This document shows positions 62,735 through 64,000 of a stretch of DNA of 64,000 nt, piece after piece; within the stretch, counting starts at the first letter, position 1, and the number at the start of each line of letters is the position of its first letter. The notes under the pieces were generated by a model, which saw only the letters and a list, made by a program, of their open reading frames with translations, was not told where the DNA came from and did no database searches. The DNA is from Halovibrio salipaludis (GTDB lineage Bacteria; Pseudomonadota; Gammaproteobacteria; Pseudomonadales; Oleiphilaceae), in the NCBI RefSeq assembly GCF_002286965.1, contig NZ_NSKD01000002.1:575557-639556 (forward strand). The letters are read 5' to 3'. Position numbers and translations under genes: made by a program.

Positions 62735-63616
62735 TCAGAACAGTCCCTCACCACGGTCGATATATTCTGTACGGGCACGAGGTGAGACCACATCGTTGGT
62801 CAGCTCCTGAAGCTGAACACGCATGGCGGTAGGAATGTTCATGAAGACGCCGGCATCCGCCTGGACTGAGCCGTCAGCCCCGGGTGTATCCCACTCCACC
62901 GCCTGATTCTGGAAGGAAATGAAGAAGTCATTGGTGAAGTCAGCGGCACTATCGTCACCCACATAGTCGCCGATCTCCAGGGTCTCGAATGCGCTCAGGG
63001 CCGCACAGTCCGCGCCACCTGCGCTGCAGTCCGCGGAATCGGGGAGACCATAGTGGGTGGCCCTTTGACTGGTGGCAGCGCCGCTGTCATCAAGAAGCTG
63101 CCCCTGCTGGACATTGCCGCTGCCGTCTTCCAGCTCCAGGCCCAGCCGCCCGGTGAGGGAACTGATATCACCGGACAGTGTCCCCCTGGATTCCGTGAAG
63201 CCGACCCGGAAACCAACGACATCGCCGTTCTCGTCATCCGCGAGTTCCAGATAGGGATCGCGGCCAATGAACGGAACAATATCACCGGCATCGTAGGTGC
63301 TGCCGTCAAACTGCTGACCCGACTCTCGCGCAATATGACCGAAGGAAAGGTTGTTAACGGCGACATCCGTACCATTGGTGGTCTCACCAACAGCCAGTTC
63401 TTCCATGTTCATCTGGAAATCGGCTTCCAGACCCATCGTATAGCGGGTGAAATCCATATCCCCGGATTCCGTTACATCCAGGGCAAGCATGGACTGACCG
63501 GTGACGTCTCCCATCTCCTGATTGCTCATGGGCTCCATCTCGGCGTGAACCGCCGGGACGGGAGCAATCAGCAGCAGACCAATGACGCTTTCCCTGATAC
63601 GCATTGGAAGTCTCAT
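62735..63616 (-). CDS. Secreted beta-rich protein with DVTGQ motif, function unknown
   Basis: 293 residues from the ATG at 63616; starts at 63643 or 63604 are also possible, none with a good ribosome site. A signal peptide (IRESVIGLLLIAPVPAVHA) is followed by MSNQEMGDVTGQSMLALD. That MSxxEMxxVTGQ motif just after the signal peptide is something I know from a group of poorly described proteins of Marinobacter-like bacteria (DUF6160 type, uncertain). The rest is acidic, rich in Asp, Gly, Ser and Thr with a likely beta structure (GFRVGFTESRGTLSGDISSLTGRLGLELEDG). One Cys pair is visible (DCSAGGADCAAL). No C-terminal sorting signal is seen. It stands alone between sbcB and an rRNA operon. Confidence 0.7.
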   Translation of the reverse strand: MRLPMRIRESVIGLLLIAPVPAVHAEMEPMSNQEMGDVTGQSMLALDVTESGDMDFTRYTMGLEADFQMNMEELAVGETTNGTDVAVNNLSFGHIARESGQQFDGSTYDAGDIVPFIGRDPYLELADDENGDVVGFRVGFTESRGTLSGDISSLTGRLGLELEDGSGNVQQGQLLDDSGAATSQRATHYGLPDSADCSAGGADCAALSAFETLEIGDYVGDDSAADFTNDFFISFQNQAVEWDTPGADGSVQADAGVFMNIPTAMRVQLQELTNDVVSPRARTEYIDRGEGLF

Positions 63617-63725
63617 GCCTGAACGGTGAATGGCGGTTGTCATGCTGCCAATCTAGCCCTTCACCACAGGCTGTACTGTGACCCTGATCATGCAGCGGGA
63701 CCAGTCCAGGTGACCATTTATTAAT

Positions 63726-63743
63726 CCGTGAAGATAATCACGG
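63726..63743. promoter_or_regulatory. Perfect inverted repeat between the secreted-protein gene and the rrn terminator
   Basis: CCGTGA and TCACGG flank a 6-base AT-rich centre. It is about 110 bases before the secreted-protein start and just beyond the rRNA terminator, so it could be an operator for that gene. No T tract of terminator type follows. Confidence 0.35.
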
Positions 63744-63753
63744 CTGGCAGGAC

Positions 63754-63789
63754 AAAAAAAAGCCCCGCACGGCGTAGCCGGGCGGGGCT
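63754..63789 (-). terminator. Rho-independent terminator of the rRNA operon
   Basis: On the minus strand an 8-base GC stem (AGCCCCGC/GCGGGGCT) with an inner CGGC/GCCG stem is followed by eight T. It starts 13 bases after the 5S gene and should end the rrn transcript. Confidence 0.92.
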
Positions 63790-63801
63790 TTGGGTATAGG
63801 A

Positions 63802-63917
63802 GCCTGACGATGACCTACTCTCACATGGGATCTCCCACACTACCATCGGCGCTGGGCGGTTTCACTTCTGAGTTCGGCATGGGATCAGGTGGTTCCCGCC
63901 CGCTGTGGTCGTCAGGC
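63802..63917 (-). rRNA. rrf: 5S ribosomal RNA
   Basis: 116-base gene on the minus strand. It begins GCCTGACGACCACAGCGGGC and ends in a complementary CGTCAGGC, forming the closing helix I. The inside has the conserved CCCATGCCGAACTCAGAAGTG and CGCCGATGGTAGTGTGGG of gammaproteobacterial 5S RNA. It is the last gene of an rrn operon whose 23S and 16S genes lie to the right, outside the window. Confidence 0.97.
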
Positions 63918-64000
63918 AAAAAAGGGTGTGGCAGGCAATGGAGTCTGGTGTTGCGTGGCGCTGGCTCAAGCGTTGATCCGGAGCATGCGCTGGGGTGTTA
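63918..64000 (-). other. 23S-5S internal transcribed spacer (partial)
   Basis: Read on the minus strand this begins TAACACCCCAGCGCATGCTC and runs to the 5S start. In Pseudomonas-like operons a TAACACCC stretch follows the 23S 3' end almost directly, so the 23S gene probably ends within a few bases beyond the window edge. No tRNA is present in the visible spacer. Confidence 0.7.

Overview
The window is a stretch of a GC-rich gammaproteobacterial chromosome, most like the Pseudomonas/Marinobacter side of the class. The evidence is a polar-flagellum regulatory set (FleQ, FleS, FleR, FlhF, FleN, FliA) in Pseudomonas-like order, a second stator pair MotC/MotD, a ParC/ParP chemotaxis-positioning module next to the ccm operon, an HptB-HsbR-HsbA switch, a lexA-sulA pair followed by small Pseudomonas-type conserved genes, and a 180-kDa-type NAD glutamate dehydrogenase. 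Species cannot be fixed from the sequence alone; a halophilic or marine relative of Marinobacter is my best inference from the acidic proteins and gene order.

Layout. 2-5762: DNA damage and small conserved genes: dnaE2/imuC (cut by the left edge), a DUF6231-like gene, acylphosphatase, then lexA-sulA behind tandem LexA boxes, and two small genes on the other strand. 5927-7935: a receiver-CheC fusion overlapping a PAS-GGDEF diguanylate cyclase. 7925-14685: NAD-glutamate dehydrogenase and a solitary BatD-like membrane protein. 14682-21472: the complete cytochrome c maturation operon ccmABCDEFGHI on the minus strand. 21582-23316: an extra FliK-like protein and a free-standing FlhB C-terminal domain. 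23313-33242: the chemotaxis and stator block (DUF2802, cheW, parP, parC, motD, motC, cheB, cheA, cheZ, cheY, fliA). 33290-52990: fleN, flhF, flhA, flhB, fliRQPONML, fliK, the hptB-hsbR-hsbA switch, and fliJIHGFE. 53209-57929: fleR, fleS, fleQ, fliT. 58040-62663: a small unknown gene, a pitrilysin-like M16 protease and exonuclease I. 62735-63616: a secreted protein of unknown role. 63754-64000: the end of an rRNA operon (5S gene, terminator, part of the 23S-5S spacer).

How it works together. From 23313 to 57929 nearly everything on the minus strand builds, powers, places or steers one polar flagellum. FleQ (probable sigma70 promoter) sits at the top. Good sigma54 -24/-12 elements lie before fleSR, fliE, fliK and fliL, with a weaker one before flhA, as expected for FleQ/RpoN and FleR/RpoN control. 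FlhF and FleN set flagellar place and number, ParC and ParP place the chemosensory array, and CheA/CheY/CheZ/CheB with CheW carry the signal. HsbA/HsbR/HptB and the diguanylate cyclase are likely inputs for the motile-sessile choice. Genes are tightly packed: no gap exceeds about 230 bases, many starts and stops overlap, and several convergent pairs overlap at their stop codons.

The most interesting unexplained signal is in CheA. It seems to lack a folded P2 domain, and its linker instead carries three copies of a short acidic motif that resembles the CheY-binding tail of FliM, whose own N-terminus is encoded about 12 kb away.
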